Positions 10,527 to 19,445 of a stretch of DNA of 64,000 bases are shown piece after piece. Each line of letters opens with the position of its first letter. The stretch's first letter is position 1. The notes beneath the pieces were generated by a model. The model made no database searches. It was not told the DNA's origin and was given only the letters and a program-made list of their open reading frames with translations. A program made the position numbers and the translations under genes. This DNA comes from Streptococcus sp. bf_0095 (GTDB lineage: Bacteria; Bacillota; Bacilli; Lactobacillales; Streptococcaceae): NCBI RefSeq assembly GCF_004166885.1, contig NZ_RCYU01000004.1, forward strand, positions 52,408 through 116,407. Direction: 5' to 3'.

Positions 10527-10701
10527 AAAAAGAGAGTGGGACAGAAATCGGTCATTCGTTAGAATTCGATTTCGTCGTCCCACCTCCGCACAGTTGAGTA
10601 GGGCTATAAAAGCTGATGAAAGTAGCGTAGTAGAGCCCATTCAACCACTGCGTCTTGCTCGACAATGCAAAGGCTGGGACTTTTGTCCCAGCCTCTTTTC
10701 G
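10527..10701 (+). repeat. Structured intergenic repeat, copy 1
   Basis: A 175-base element nearly identical to the one at 37626-37810. It can fold into three stems: GTGGGAC + GAAATCG pairing with CGATTTC + GTCCCAC; GTTGAGTAGGGCT pairing with AGCCCATTCAAC; and a terminal hairpin GGCTGGGAC-TTTT-GTCCCAGCC followed by TCTTTTC. It lies between convergent nanR and the nan operon end, so its last hairpin may also terminate plus-strand transcripts. It does not resemble the BOX sequence I know from S. pneumoniae. Confidence 0.8.
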
Positions 10702-10703
10702 AT

Positions 10704-11597
10704 TTAATTGCGTCTAGCTTGCTGTTGCTTGAAATGGTAGTAAGCTCCTATCATCCCCGCCGTATTTTGATGATGCGCAAACTCCAATTGTGTTTTGTCT
10801 GCAAGGCTGGGAACGAGGGAGTCTTTGAGGGCGGCTGAAATTTTTGGTTTCAATATAGCTTCCTGTCCCATGACCCCACCACCAAGAATGACCACTTGAG
10901 GATTGACAACATAACAGATATTGGCAAGCCCCTTACCTAGGTAGTCGACCATGCGATCGATCCCCGCCATACAGATGGTATTTCCTTGGGTCGCTTCCTT
11001 GAAAATACGACGACCGCTCCATTGTTCGACAGGGTCCCCATGTTGCTTAGCAACATATTCAACTAAAGCTGTTGTTGAGGCCAAATCTTGGAAGGCGCCA
11101 TCTTGAAGATGGAGGTAACCGACTTCACAGGCAGAATTGCTAAAGCCATGGAAAATCTCCCCATTGATTAGGAGACAGCCACCGATTCCAGTGCCGACTG
11201 TTAAACAGACCGCAACTTGAGCCCCCTGGCCATTCCCTGACATGACTTCTGCTAAACCAGCACAGTTGACGTCATTTTCAATTTCGCAGGGAATATGATA
11301 GGCATCTTCAATTTCTTTTTTAAACTGAGTTCCCGCATAATTGGGAATCTGAGGCCCTGCATAAAAGATTTCTCCCTTATCTGGATCAACCATACCAGCT
11401 GACGAAATACAGACTCCAAGAATATTATTTTCTTGGAGGTAAGATTCTACTAAAGCTTTGGTTTTCCCTAGAATTCCAGGTCCCCCTTTTTCAGCTTCTG
11501 TCGGCATTTCATGCGACTCAATCAAATTCTCTGCTTCATCAATCAGACCATATTTAATATTGGTCCCACCGATATCAATCGCTAGGTAATAGGCCAT
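10704..11597 (-). CDS. nanK: ROK family kinase, probably N-acetylmannosamine kinase
   Basis: Phosphorylates a sugar, most likely N-acetylmannosamine released by the lyase encoded just upstream, giving ManNAc-6-P for NanE. ROK hallmarks are present: the phosphate loop LAIDIGGTNIKYG at the N-terminus, the catalytic region ENDVNCAGLAE and the second phosphate motif CLTVGTGIGGCL. I place the start at 11597 (297 residues) because AAAGGAGAGGTGT lies directly before this ATG; an ATG eight codons further upstream lacks such a site. It is the last gene of the nan operon. A glucokinase-like role is the alternative, since ROK substrate range is hard to read from sequence. Confidence 0.82.
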   Translation of the reverse strand: MAYYLAIDIGGTNIKYGLIDEAENLIESHEMPTEAEKGGPGILGKTKALVESYLQENNILGVCISSAGMVDPDKGEIFYAGPQIPNYAGTQFKKEIEDAYHIPCEIENDVNCAGLAEVMSGNGQGAQVAVCLTVGTGIGGCLLINGEIFHGFSNSACEVGYLHLQDGAFQDLASTTALVEYVAKQHGDPVEQWSGRRIFKEATQGNTICMAGIDRMVDYLGKGLANICYVVNPQVVILGGGVMGQEAILKPKISAALKDSLVPSLADKTQLEFAHHQNTAGMIGAYYHFKQQQARRN

Positions 11598-11627
11598 ACA
11601 CCTCTCCTTTCCGATTTCCATTCCTTT

Positions 11628-12545
11628 TTAAAGAAAACGTTCCTTGACTTCACGGATTAAACTAGCTGCCTTTTGAACCACTTCCTGGTCAGCTTCAGTT
11701 ACTGGAGTTAATGGACTCCGAACAGATCCCAGTTCTAGACCTTCATTGATCCGCAAGACTTCTTTAATGACTCCATACATGTTTCCATGAGCAGACGTCA
11801 AGACTCCGATGATACCATTGATGGCAAACTGCAAGGCACGCGCAGTCTCCAAATCCTTGTCCGCAATCAATTGATTGAGTTTCAAGAAGAGCTCAGGCAT
11901 GGCACCATAAGTGCCTCCAATACCCGCTCCTGCTCCCATAAGACGGCCACCTAAGAATTGTTCATCTGGACCATTAAAGACGATATGGTCATCGCCTCCC
12001 AAAGAAGCAAAGGTCTGAATATCCTGAACAGGCATAGAGGAATTCTTCACCCCAATCACCCGTGGATTTTTCAACATTTCTTTATACAGACTCGGTGTCA
12101 AAGCTACCCCTGCCAATTGCGGGATATTGTAGATGACAAAGTCTGTGTTTGGCGCTGCTGCGCTGATTTCATTCCAGTAGTGGGCAACACTGTATTCTGG
12201 CAAGCGGAAATAAATTGGCGGAATGGCCGCAATGGCATCTACTCCTAGCTCTTCTGCATGTCGTGCCAATTCCACGCTGTCCTTGGTATTGTTGCAGGCC
12301 ACGTGAGCGATGATGGTCAATTTTCCTTTAGCCACTGCCATGACTTCTTCTAAGACTAGCTTGCGATCGGCCACACTCTGATAGATACATTCGCCGGAAG
12401 ATCCGTTGACATACAAGCCCTGCACACCTTTCGCGATAAAATATTCTACGAGAGCACGCACCCGCTCCGGGCTAATTTCTCCTTGGTCATCATAGCAAGC
12501 GTAAAAAGCTGGGATGACTCCTTCATATTTTTTTAAATCTGACAT
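11628..12545 (-). CDS. nanA: N-acetylneuraminate lyase
   Basis: Aldolase of the DapA/NAL superfamily that splits N-acetylneuraminate into ManNAc and pyruvate. The 305-residue protein shows the carboxylate-binding loop NGSSGECIY, the tyrosine motif YNIPQLAG and the Schiff-base lysine region VIGVKNSS; the GSSGE form is typical of lyases rather than dihydrodipicolinate synthases. It sits in the nan operon between the DUF624 gene and nanK. Here nanA means the lyase, not the pneumococcal sialidase of the same name. Confidence 0.92.
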   Translation of the reverse strand: MSDLKKYEGVIPAFYACYDDQGEISPERVRALVEYFIAKGVQGLYVNGSSGECIYQSVADRKLVLEEVMAVAKGKLTIIAHVACNNTKDSVELARHAEELGVDAIAAIPPIYFRLPEYSVAHYWNEISAAAPNTDFVIYNIPQLAGVALTPSLYKEMLKNPRVIGVKNSSMPVQDIQTFASLGGDDHIVFNGPDEQFLGGRLMGAGAGIGGTYGAMPELFLKLNQLIADKDLETARALQFAINGIIGVLTSAHGNMYGVIKEVLRINEGLELGSVRSPLTPVTEADQEVVQKAASLIREVKERFL

Positions 12546-12591
12546 TCTTTTTTCCTTTCACGAATGTTTACAAAATCCTATTTTTTCTTTT

Positions 12592-13239
12592 TTATTCTTT
12601 AAAACGAGCAAATATTTTTTCCATCAATCCAACCTGTAGGAAGGTCAGGCTAGAAAAACCAATCAAGAAGAAGACCATGAGCCCTAGTAGAAAGCTTAAG
12701 ACAGAAGTCACAAAAACCATAGCTACTAGCAACAAGAAAGTCCCCATAACGAAAAACCATGGGAAATACAAACCGGTTACAATCAGAGCTTTTTGAAGAC
12801 ACTCTACCCAAGTCAAGCGGTAACGCGCCGCAATTGGATAGGCCGCTAGCATGACCAGAACTAGGAATATGAAGAGTCCTAGACACACAGCTTTTAACAC
12901 CTGCATCGGCAAAGCTGTCTGGTTCCAAAAGAGCAACAAGTCAAAGAGACAGATCCCTGAAACGAGCAACTCAATTCCTCCGAGCTGAAGACCCAACTTC
13001 CAATTTTCGCGAAAGGCGCTGATGTAGGTCCGAATGACTGGTAGGCGACGCTGATGTTTGATCGCAAAAACCGTTTGATACAAACTAATCTTCGCGATTC
13101 CGATGGTAACAATCGGTAGACAGCTCAGCACAAAAAGAAGATTGACTGTGACTAAGTCCGCTATTTTCTCGCTGATTCGCATCACCAGATTATCTGTATT
13201 AAAAACTGTTTTGATCAATCCTGTTTCTCTTTGTGACAT
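12592..13239 (-). CDS. DUF624 (YesL-like) membrane protein
   Basis: A 215-residue membrane protein with about five hydrophobic helices and the DUF624 layout (LVTVNLLFVLSCLPIVTIG near the start, an arginine-rich loop after VFAIKHQRR). Such proteins are frequent companions of carbohydrate ABC transporters in Firmicutes. It starts after AAAGGAGACGGT and lies between the YhcH-type gene and the lyase. Its function is unknown; a helper role in sugar uptake is inferred only from context. Confidence 0.78.
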   Translation of the reverse strand: MSQRETGLIKTVFNTDNLVMRISEKIADLVTVNLLFVLSCLPIVTIGIAKISLYQTVFAIKHQRRLPVIRTYISAFRENWKLGLQLGGIELLVSGICLFDLLLFWNQTALPMQVLKAVCLGLFIFLVLVMLAAYPIAARYRLTWVECLQKALIVTGLYFPWFFVMGTFLLLVAMVFVTSVLSFLLGLMVFFLIGFSSLTFLQVGLMEKIFARFKE

Positions 13240-13260
13240 ACCGTCTCCTTTCTGACTCTC

Positions 13261-13713
13261 TTAATCGATTAAAATCTTCACTAACTGTTTTCGAACCTTA
13301 TCTTCTTGACCCGCATAACCATTGGGCTGGTGAGGTTCTCCTGGGAAGAAAATCGCAAAATTATGATAACCCAGATGTAGCGGATAAGACTCCTGACAAT
13401 GGACAAAACCGATGTCCGATGCTTCATCAAATGCGATAGCCTCATCTGTCACACGAGATCCATAACTCGAAAACTCATGCCCTTCTACCAATAGATGCAA
13501 ATCGGCATATTTTTTGTGGTGCTCAAAGCGGTTGCTTTCTTCTTTATTGAGGGTATTTTCTTGAACAAGTAGAAAAACCTTATCCCCATCAATATCGTAT
13601 CTCCCCAATTCAAAAGAATCCTTCCGATGCTCATAGAGAAAATCAATGGCCTGATCTAGATTGGGGTGGATTCCCTTGTAAAAGGTGATGTTTTTTAAAT
13701 CATCAAATATCAT
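13261..13713 (-). CDS. YhcH/YjgK/YiaL family protein (DUF386)
   Basis: A 150-residue beta-barrel-type protein of the YhcH/NanQ family. Family features are the conserved HKKYADLHLLVEGHE segment with metal-ligand histidines and YPLHLGYHNFAIFFPGEPHQP with the C-terminal cupin-like histidines. Relatives in sialic acid loci act as anomerases or assist sialic acid use, and a matching gene occurs in the pneumococcal nan cluster. The assignment to the family is clear; the exact reaction here is inferred. Confidence 0.85.
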   Translation of the reverse strand: MIFDDLKNITFYKGIHPNLDQAIDFLYEHRKDSFELGRYDIDGDKVFLLVQENTLNKEESNRFEHHKKYADLHLLVEGHEFSSYGSRVTDEAIAFDEASDIGFVHCQESYPLHLGYHNFAIFFPGEPHQPNGYAGQEDKVRKQLVKILID

Positions 13714-13777
13714 ATACTCATCCTTTCGACACTTCTTAAGACGAGAAAAGAAAACAAGCGGTTTCTTCCCCAGCCCC

Positions 13778-13835
13778 TTCTAGGGCACTGATGAGGTGCG
13801 GAGCTCGCAAGAGCCCTACACCTCTCAGCCTAGAA
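13778..13835. repeat. Long imperfect palindrome in the nan operon
   Basis: Nested arms TTCTAGG (13778-13784)/CCTAGAA (13829-13835), GAGGTG (13793-13798)/CACCTC (13819-13824) and GAGCTC/GAGCCC around a GCAA loop form one extended hairpin. A further TTGTCC-AAGC-GGACAA hairpin stands at 13861-13876. It lies between the permease stop and the DUF386 gene, so it may tune read-through or mRNA stability inside the operon. Confidence 0.65.
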
Positions 13836-13877
13836 AAAAGTATCTGTACACAACTATCGTTTGTCCAAGCGGACAAC

Positions 13878-14717
13878 TTATCCTTTGACCGCTCCCATAG
13901 TAATCCCTTGTGTGAAAGATTTTTGGAAGACAAGGAAGACCGTAACGATTGGCACCGCAGCTAGGGCTGCCCCAGCCATGATCAAGCCATAGTTGGTTGC
14001 CATTTCAGCCTGCATGGTCGCAACCCCTAGTGAAATGGTCAAGTTTTGACGAGAGGTCAGCATCACCAATTGCATAAAGTAATCGTTCCAAGTGTTAATG
14101 AAGGTGAAGATGGCAAGGGCTGCAAATCCCGGCTTGACAATCGGAAAGGCAACGCTCCAGAAAGTCCGTAACTCTCCACAACCATCGATCTTAGCGGATT
14201 CTAAGAGTTCTGTTGGGATGTTTTCACTAAACTGCTTCATCAAGAAGACCCCAAATGGCCATCCAACCAGTGGCAAGATAACCGCTGCTAGGGTGTCGTG
14301 GATTCCCATAAAGTTGATAATCCGTACCAATGGAACCAAGACAACTTGCTTCGGAAGGGCCATGGCTGCGATAAAGGTAGCGAAGAGAATTCGTTGACCA
14401 TAGAAGCGTTTCTTAGCTAAGACATATCCTGCCAAGGAAGAGGTCATACACACTAAGAGCATGGTGGCAAGGGAGATGAAGACACTGTTCCACAACCATT
14501 GTAGAGCTGGGTTTTGTACCATCAACTGTTGGAAATTTTCCATGGTTGGTGTCTTTGGCCACCACTGAGGTGGGATCATAATGGTATCTGGTTGAGACTT
14601 AAAGGCCCCTGTCAAAATCCAATAAAATGGGAAAATGAACAAGACTGTCAAAAGGAGCAAAACGATGGTGGAAATCACTGTAAAGGCAGTGATGGGTTTC
14701 TTTTGTGTTGATTTCAT
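13878..14717 (-). CDS. satC: Carbohydrate ABC transporter permease (MalG type), sialic acid uptake
   Basis: Inner-membrane permease of 279 residues with six predicted helices and the MalG-family cytoplasmic EAA-like loop (ELLESAKIDGCGELRTFWSVAFPIVKPG). It is encoded between the partner permease and the DUF386 gene in the nan operon, which points to uptake of free sialic acid, as for the pneumococcal SatABC system. No ATP-binding subunit is encoded in the window; this transporter class usually shares a general ATPase such as MsmK encoded elsewhere. The sat name rests on context. Confidence 0.8.
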   Translation of the reverse strand: MKSTQKKPITAFTVISTIVLLLLTVLFIFPFYWILTGAFKSQPDTIMIPPQWWPKTPTMENFQQLMVQNPALQWLWNSVFISLATMLLVCMTSSLAGYVLAKKRFYGQRILFATFIAAMALPKQVVLVPLVRIINFMGIHDTLAAVILPLVGWPFGVFLMKQFSENIPTELLESAKIDGCGELRTFWSVAFPIVKPGFAALAIFTFINTWNDYFMQLVMLTSRQNLTISLGVATMQAEMATNYGLIMAGAALAAVPIVTVFLVFQKSFTQGITMGAVKG

Positions 14718-14732
14718 CTGAGGCTCCTTTCT

Positions 14733-15620
14733 TTAGTATTCTACGTCGTTTCCGAGGATCTTGAATTGCGCAAAACTAATAATGGCAATCATCACCGCAA
14801 GGAAGACACCCATGGTGTTGGCATAACCGTATTCAGAGAGTTTAAAGGCTTTTTCATATAAGTAGTACATAAGGGTACTTGTTGAGTAGTTAGGACCACC
14901 AGATGTCAACAATTGGATCAAGGCGAAACATTGGAAAGAGTTAATGGTCGTAATGATCGCAATATACAGGGTTGTTGGCAACAAGCTTGGCCATTTGATC
15001 TTCCAGAAAACTTGAAGTTCTGTCGCACCATCGACACGCGCTGCTTCTACGAGAGAATTATCAATATTTCCCATAGCTGCGATGTAGAGGATGATTGGTT
15101 GACCAACAGAGGTGGTCAACAAAATAATGATGATGGCCATCAAAGCCCAGTGTTTGTCCCCCAACCAAGAAATATTTTGGTTGATGACATGTCCAGATTT
15201 CAATACAAAGTTCAAAATACCTGATAGTGGATCATAGATCCATTTCCATACCACTGTAACGGCTACACTCCCTGTAACAACAGGAAGGAAGAAGACGAAA
15301 CGATAGAAGGAACGGGCAATGGCATTTTGATGATAGGTCTGAGAAGCCACAAACAAGGAAAACAATACTACGATTGGAACGGATCCAATAACGATGATAA
15401 CGGTATTGATCAAGGACTTGATAAAGACCTTATCCGCAAACATGCGGGAATAATTTTCAAAACCAACAAATTTGAAGGAGGTCATAGAGTAATTGAAGAA
15501 ACTAGTGACAAACCCCATAATCATTGGTGCTAATACAAAGACAATAAAGAAGATTAAAATGGGTGCTAAGAATGCGTAGGAAACCAGCGTCTCCCTCATT
15601 CGGATTTTGTTTACCTTCAC
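14733..15620 (-). CDS. satB: Carbohydrate ABC transporter permease (MalF type), sialic acid uptake
   Basis: Partner permease of 295 residues with about six membrane helices and the EAA-like loop LVEAARVDGATELQVFWKIKWPSLLPT. Translation probably begins at a GTG (15620) preceded by AGGAGGTGCCTTATT; the ATG seven codons later is a weaker candidate. It is followed by the MalG-type permease after 15 bases and preceded by the binding-protein gene after a gap of about 200 bases. Confidence 0.8.
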   Translation of the reverse strand: MKVNKIRMRETLVSYAFLAPILIFFIVFVLAPMIMGFVTSFFNYSMTSFKFVGFENYSRMFADKVFIKSLINTVIIVIGSVPIVVLFSLFVASQTYHQNAIARSFYRFVFFLPVVTGSVAVTVVWKWIYDPLSGILNFVLKSGHVINQNISWLGDKHWALMAIIIILLTTSVGQPIILYIAAMGNIDNSLVEAARVDGATELQVFWKIKWPSLLPTTLYIAIITTINSFQCFALIQLLTSGGPNYSTSTLMYYLYEKAFKLSEYGYANTMGVFLAVMIAIISFAQFKILGNDVEY

Positions 15621-15823
15621 AATAAGGCACCTCCTGATGTTCTTTTTCTATTTTGATTACTTGATTCTTTATTTGAAGCAATTCCATGTTGCTTCAAATA
15701 AAGAATCAATAGGAAGAATGAAAACACAAAGGCCCCTCTTTCAATCTACACATGGAGATAAGAAATCGAGGGGCCTATGCTTTCTTATTTCTATGAAAGG
15801 ATCATTTTAATTTCATAGATGAT

Positions 15824-17218
<1,395 letters not shown>

Positions 17219-17284
17219 TCATTTCTACTGGGTGACTTCTCTCTTCCTAGCTTCCTCCTTGTCTCTTTTTACTGTTCTTTTTTT

Positions 17285-17983
17285 CTATTTTAAAGCTGCG
17301 ACGAAGCGTTCTGTAATTTCTTTAGGTCGCGTAATAGCTCCTCCTACTACAACCCCTCTGACCCCCAGGTCGAGAATTTCTTTGGCTTGTGCAGGATAGT
17401 GGATCTTACCTTCAGCAATCACATCGACACCCGCTTGGCAGAGTTGGCGAATCAAGTCGATGTCTGGTCCGTCTATTTTCGGACTGTAATCGGTGTACCC
17501 AGATAAGGTCGTTCCGACAAAATCAACCCCTGCTTCGACAGCTGTTAAGCCTTCTTCAAAGGTGCTGATATCTGCCATCAAGAGTTGGTCAGGATATTTC
17601 TCCTTCACTTGGTGGATAAAGTCGACAATCGATAGACCGTCATGACGCGGACGTTTGGTACAATCCAGTGCAATCACTGCGATATCTAATACGGCCAATT
17701 CATCTACTTCTTTCATCGTAGCAGTAATGAATGGTTCTTCAGGAGGATAATCTCGTTTGATAATCCCGATAATCGGAAGCTTTGTCACTTCCTTGATTTC
17801 TTTGATATCGCGGACGCTATTGGCCCGGATTCCAACCGCTCCTCCTTGCTCAGCTGCTTTAGCTAAGAGAGGAATCACACCTCCAGCCTCTGTGTAGAGA
17901 GGTTCATGAGGAAGCGCCTGACAAGAAACGATAATGCCGTCTTTGATCTGTTGAATTAATTCTTCTTTCGTGATCTTGGACAT
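17285..17983 (-). CDS. nanE: N-acetylmannosamine-6-phosphate 2-epimerase
   Basis: Converts ManNAc-6-P to GlcNAc-6-P, the exit point of sialic acid catabolism into aminosugar metabolism. The 232-residue TIM barrel has the family motifs [22 protein letters not shown] and [13 protein letters not shown] (catalytic lysine region), and ends with the phosphate-binding [15 protein letters not shown] choose the ATG at 17983, nine bases after AAAGGAG; an ATG three codons upstream abuts the ribosome site. It is the first gene of the nan operon and is driven by the cre-overlapped promoter at 18033-18061. Confidence 0.94.
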   Translation of the reverse strand: MSKITKEELIQQIKDGIIVSCQALPHEPLYTEAGGVIPLLAKAAEQGGAVGIRANSVRDIKEIKEVTKLPIIGIIKRDYPPEEPFITATMKEVDELAVLDIAVIALDCTKRPRHDGLSIVDFIHQVKEKYPDQLLMADISTFEEGLTAVEAGVDFVGTTLSGYTDYSPKIDGPDIDLIRQLCQAGVDVIAEGKIHYPAQAKEILDLGVRGVVVGGAITRPKEITERFVAALK

Positions 17984-18032
17984 ACATTCCATCTCCTTTG
18001 TTTATTACGTCAACTCGAGTACTTGTAAAGTT

Positions 18033-18061
18033 ATTATATAGTATTTTTAAAGCGCTTACAA
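18033..18061 (-). promoter_or_regulatory. Promoter of the nan operon with overlapping cre site
   Basis: On the minus strand TTGTAA (18056-18061) and TATAAT (18033-18038) are 17 bases apart, a near-ideal sigma-A promoter. The -35 is part of TGTAAGCGCTTTAA (18047-18060), a good match to the catabolite-responsive element. CcpA should therefore block nan transcription when preferred sugars are present. Confidence 0.82.
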
Positions 18062-18114
18062 TATTAACTAATCAAATTGATAATAGTTTCATATTTTATA
18101 CTATTCTTCCATTC

Positions 18115-18134
18115 CTCTGAAACTAGTTTCAGAG
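18115..18134. promoter_or_regulatory. Perfect 20-bp palindrome, candidate NanR operator
   Basis: CTCTGAAACTAGTTTCAGAG is a perfect inverted repeat. It lies 54 bases upstream of the nan -35 element and about 60 bases upstream of the bacteriocin-side -10. A half site, TAGTTTCA, recurs at about 18083-18090. The TGAAAC-TA-GTTTCA core is a plausible target for a dimeric RpiR regulator such as NanR. Which protein binds it, and which of the two divergent units it controls, is inference. Confidence 0.55.
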
Positions 18135-18183
18135 ATGCAAACATTCTAAAATTTTTTAAGAAATTTTTTCCATTTCCAGATTT

Positions 18184-18200
18184 TTATACGAATAGTATAA
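18184..18200 (+). promoter_or_regulatory. Putative promoter region of the bacteriocin-like cluster
   Basis: TTATAC-GAATA-GTATAA is an inverted repeat that includes a plausible -10 (TATAAG overlapping 18196-18201) about 30 bases before the first small gene. No good -35 at the right distance is seen, so an activator may be needed. Confidence 0.45.
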
Positions 18201-18231
18201 GTGACCAAACAAAAAGAAAGGAGGACCTCAG

Positions 18232-18288
18232 ATGTACTATACTCCCATTATCATCCCATGGTTTTTGTATTACTTCTTCCGTAAATAA
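18232..18288 (+). CDS. Tiny hydrophobic peptide (18 aa), first of the bacteriocin-like cluster
   Basis: A short reading frame with an excellent ribosome site (AAAGGAGG, 7 bases before ATG) encodes MYYTPIIIPWFLYYFFRK. It is hydrophobic and aromatic with a basic end. It could be a membrane-active or signalling peptide, or the remnant of something longer; I recognise no family. The strong ribosome site and position just after the putative promoter are the reasons to list it. Confidence 0.45.
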   Translation: MYYTPIIIPWFLYYFFRK

Positions 18289-18310
18289 ATAAGGAAAGGG
18301 AATACCAAAC

Positions 18311-18370
18311 ATGAAAAAGAATACCAAAGCTTTTGTTCTATTAATCTTGCTTTCATTGATGTTGTTTTAA
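18311..18370 (+). CDS. Tiny hydrophobic peptide (19 aa)
   Basis: Encodes MKKNTKAFVLLILLSLMLF, with AAGGAAAGGG 10 bases upstream. The basic start followed by a hydrophobic stretch resembles a short signal-like or SHP-type pheromone precursor, but no Rgg regulator is present in the window. The frame stays open after the stop for 25 more codons, so it may instead be the front of a small membrane protein broken by a TAA. Confidence 0.35.
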   Translation: MKKNTKAFVLLILLSLMLF

Positions 18371-18540
18371 ACTAAAACCTTGAAACGTAAGAAAAACACA
18401 GCATTGGCTATTGACCTTATCCTTGCTTCATCTAATCAGCTTAGCTGACACAAGATGAATAAAAGGCTACCCATACAAGCTAGCTCTATTGGAAAATTAC
18501 CCTAGCTTTGCTTCTCAATAAGAATTAGGATTATTAAAAT

Positions 18541-18711
18541 ATGAGATGGCCTATCCACACTATAATCTTTGCAATCATCATCGCATTAACTGTTTTACAT
18601 GATGCACACCTGATTGCATTTCAACCACAGATTAATTTAGCCATTGTGGCTACAATCTATCTAGCAGTTGATGCTAGATGGCGACAAACAAGAAAGAAAG
18701 AGGAAAATTAA
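18541..18711 (+). CDS. Small membrane protein, putative bacteriocin immunity protein
   Basis: A 56-residue protein with two hydrophobic helices (IIFAIIIALTVL and INLAIVATIYLAV) separated by a short polar loop, ending in a charged tail (RWRQTRKKEEN). Its stop codon is immediately followed by the start codon of the first double-glycine peptide, so the two are co-translated. Small two-helix membrane proteins beside class II bacteriocins often give self-protection; that role is inferred from position. The ribosome site is weak (AGGA, ten bases away). Confidence 0.6.
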   Translation: MRWPIHTIIFAIIIALTVLHDAHLIAFQPQINLAIVATIYLAVDARWRQTRKKEEN

Positions 18712-18885
18712 ATGACAACAGAATTCACACAAAAATTCACACCCTTAACAGAAGAAGAATTGACACAAGTCGATGGGGGAGCTATCCCATTGATTGCTTG
18801 GATCATTGCTCATCCCTATCTATCTGGCTCTATTGCTGGTGGTGTAACAGCTGTCGGAACTGCCATTTGGGGAGCGTTTAAATAA
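18712..18885 (+). CDS. Class II bacteriocin-like peptide A (double-glycine leader)
   Basis: 57 residues. The leader (about 23 residues) follows the rule for peptides processed by ABC exporters with a C39 peptidase: FTPLTEEELTQVDGG, with the conserved EL and a GG cleavage site. The mature part (about 34 residues) is hydrophobic, contains G-SIA-G and further glycines, and ends AIWGAFK. A GxxxG motif is typical of two-peptide (IIb) bacteriocins. It is followed 21 bases later by peptide B, the likely partner. Confidence 0.8.
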   Translation: MTTEFTQKFTPLTEEELTQVDGGAIPLIAWIIAHPYLSGSIAGGVTAVGTAIWGAFK

Positions 18886-18906
18886 TTAATTTGAAGGAGA
18901 AAATCA

Positions 18907-19074
18907 ATGATCAACCAAGTACAATTTAAAGAGCTCACGCATGAAGAATTAAGTGATATCAACGGTGGAGCACTACCAGTTTTATTTGTATTCGCATCCG
19001 GTTTTTCCACTGCCTATATCGGGACGACTAAACTGATTGATGCCTTTCATCGAAATATGACACGAAAATGGTAA
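18907..19074 (+). CDS. Class II bacteriocin-like peptide B (double-glycine leader)
   Basis: 55 residues with leader FKELTHEELSDINGG and GG cleavage site after residue 21. The mature part of about 34 residues has a hydrophobic start (ALPVLFVFASGF) and a basic C-terminus (HRNMTRKW). Ribosome site GAAGGAGAAAA. Together with peptide A it would form a two-peptide pair, hydrophobic plus basic. No CDS-level overlap with neighbours; the next gene, a small membrane protein, follows after 12 bases. Confidence 0.78.
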   Translation: MINQVQFKELTHEELSDINGGALPVLFVFASGFSTAYIGTTKLIDAFHRNMTRKW

Positions 19075-19086
19075 AGGAGGAACCCT

Positions 19087-19254
19087 ATGAGTCTAGTATT
19101 TATCACCCTCATCCTTTTGACAGGGTACTGCATTCTTGATAAAAAAGCACCCAAACAGGTAGAAGGGTACCTTCCTAAATTTGCCATTGCCTTCATGGTC
19201 ACTTTCACCATTCTGAACGAGGCAATTGATTTACTCTACACGATCTTACATTAA
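19087..19254 (+). CDS. Small membrane protein, putative immunity protein
   Basis: 55 residues with an N-terminal helix (LVFITLILLTGYCIL) and a second one (FAIAFMVTFTILNEAIDLL), preceded by AAAGGAGGAACCCT. It stands between peptide pair A/B and pair C/D, exactly where an immunity gene would be expected. No similarity that I can name. Function is inferred from position and topology only. Confidence 0.62.
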   Translation: MSLVFITLILLTGYCILDKKAPKQVEGYLPKFAIAFMVTFTILNEAIDLLYTILH

Positions 19255-19265
19255 GGAGGATAGCT

Positions 19266-19433
19266 ATGGATACAAGCATCCATTATACTTGCCTAACGGA
19301 AGCTGAACTTGCGACCATTGACGGGGGAGCCTCCGTCTTTGACTCGGCAAAATTCATCGTTCAAACATGGAATATTTTATACAATTCCGGACGTGATTTT
19401 GGCCGTAGTATCATCAACGGCATTATGCACTAG
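19266..19433 (+). CDS. Class II bacteriocin-like peptide C (double-glycine leader)
   Basis: 55 residues, start 12 bases after the previous stop with AAGGAGG. Leader YTCLTEAELATIDGG is canonical. The mature part of about 34 residues (from ASVFDSAKF) contains G-RDF-G, a GxxxG motif, and ends in SIINGIMH. It is less hydrophobic than peptide A. Peptide D follows after 12 bases. Confidence 0.78.
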   Translation: MDTSIHYTCLTEAELATIDGGASVFDSAKFIVQTWNILYNSGRDFGRSIINGIMH

Positions 19434-19445
19434 AAAGGAGCAAGC

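Noticed and set aside
13736..13933. Minus-strand open frame of 65 codons overlapping the permease end
   Set aside because: It runs through the palindromic element and into the permease gene in another frame, has no ribosome site and no protein-like composition.
18141..18180. Two CATTC/CATTT-like words upstream of the bacteriocin-like cluster as a BlpR/ComE direct-repeat site
   Set aside because: The words are 29 bases apart and poorly matched, while ComE/BlpR repeats are spaced about 21 bases from start to start. Not good enough to call.
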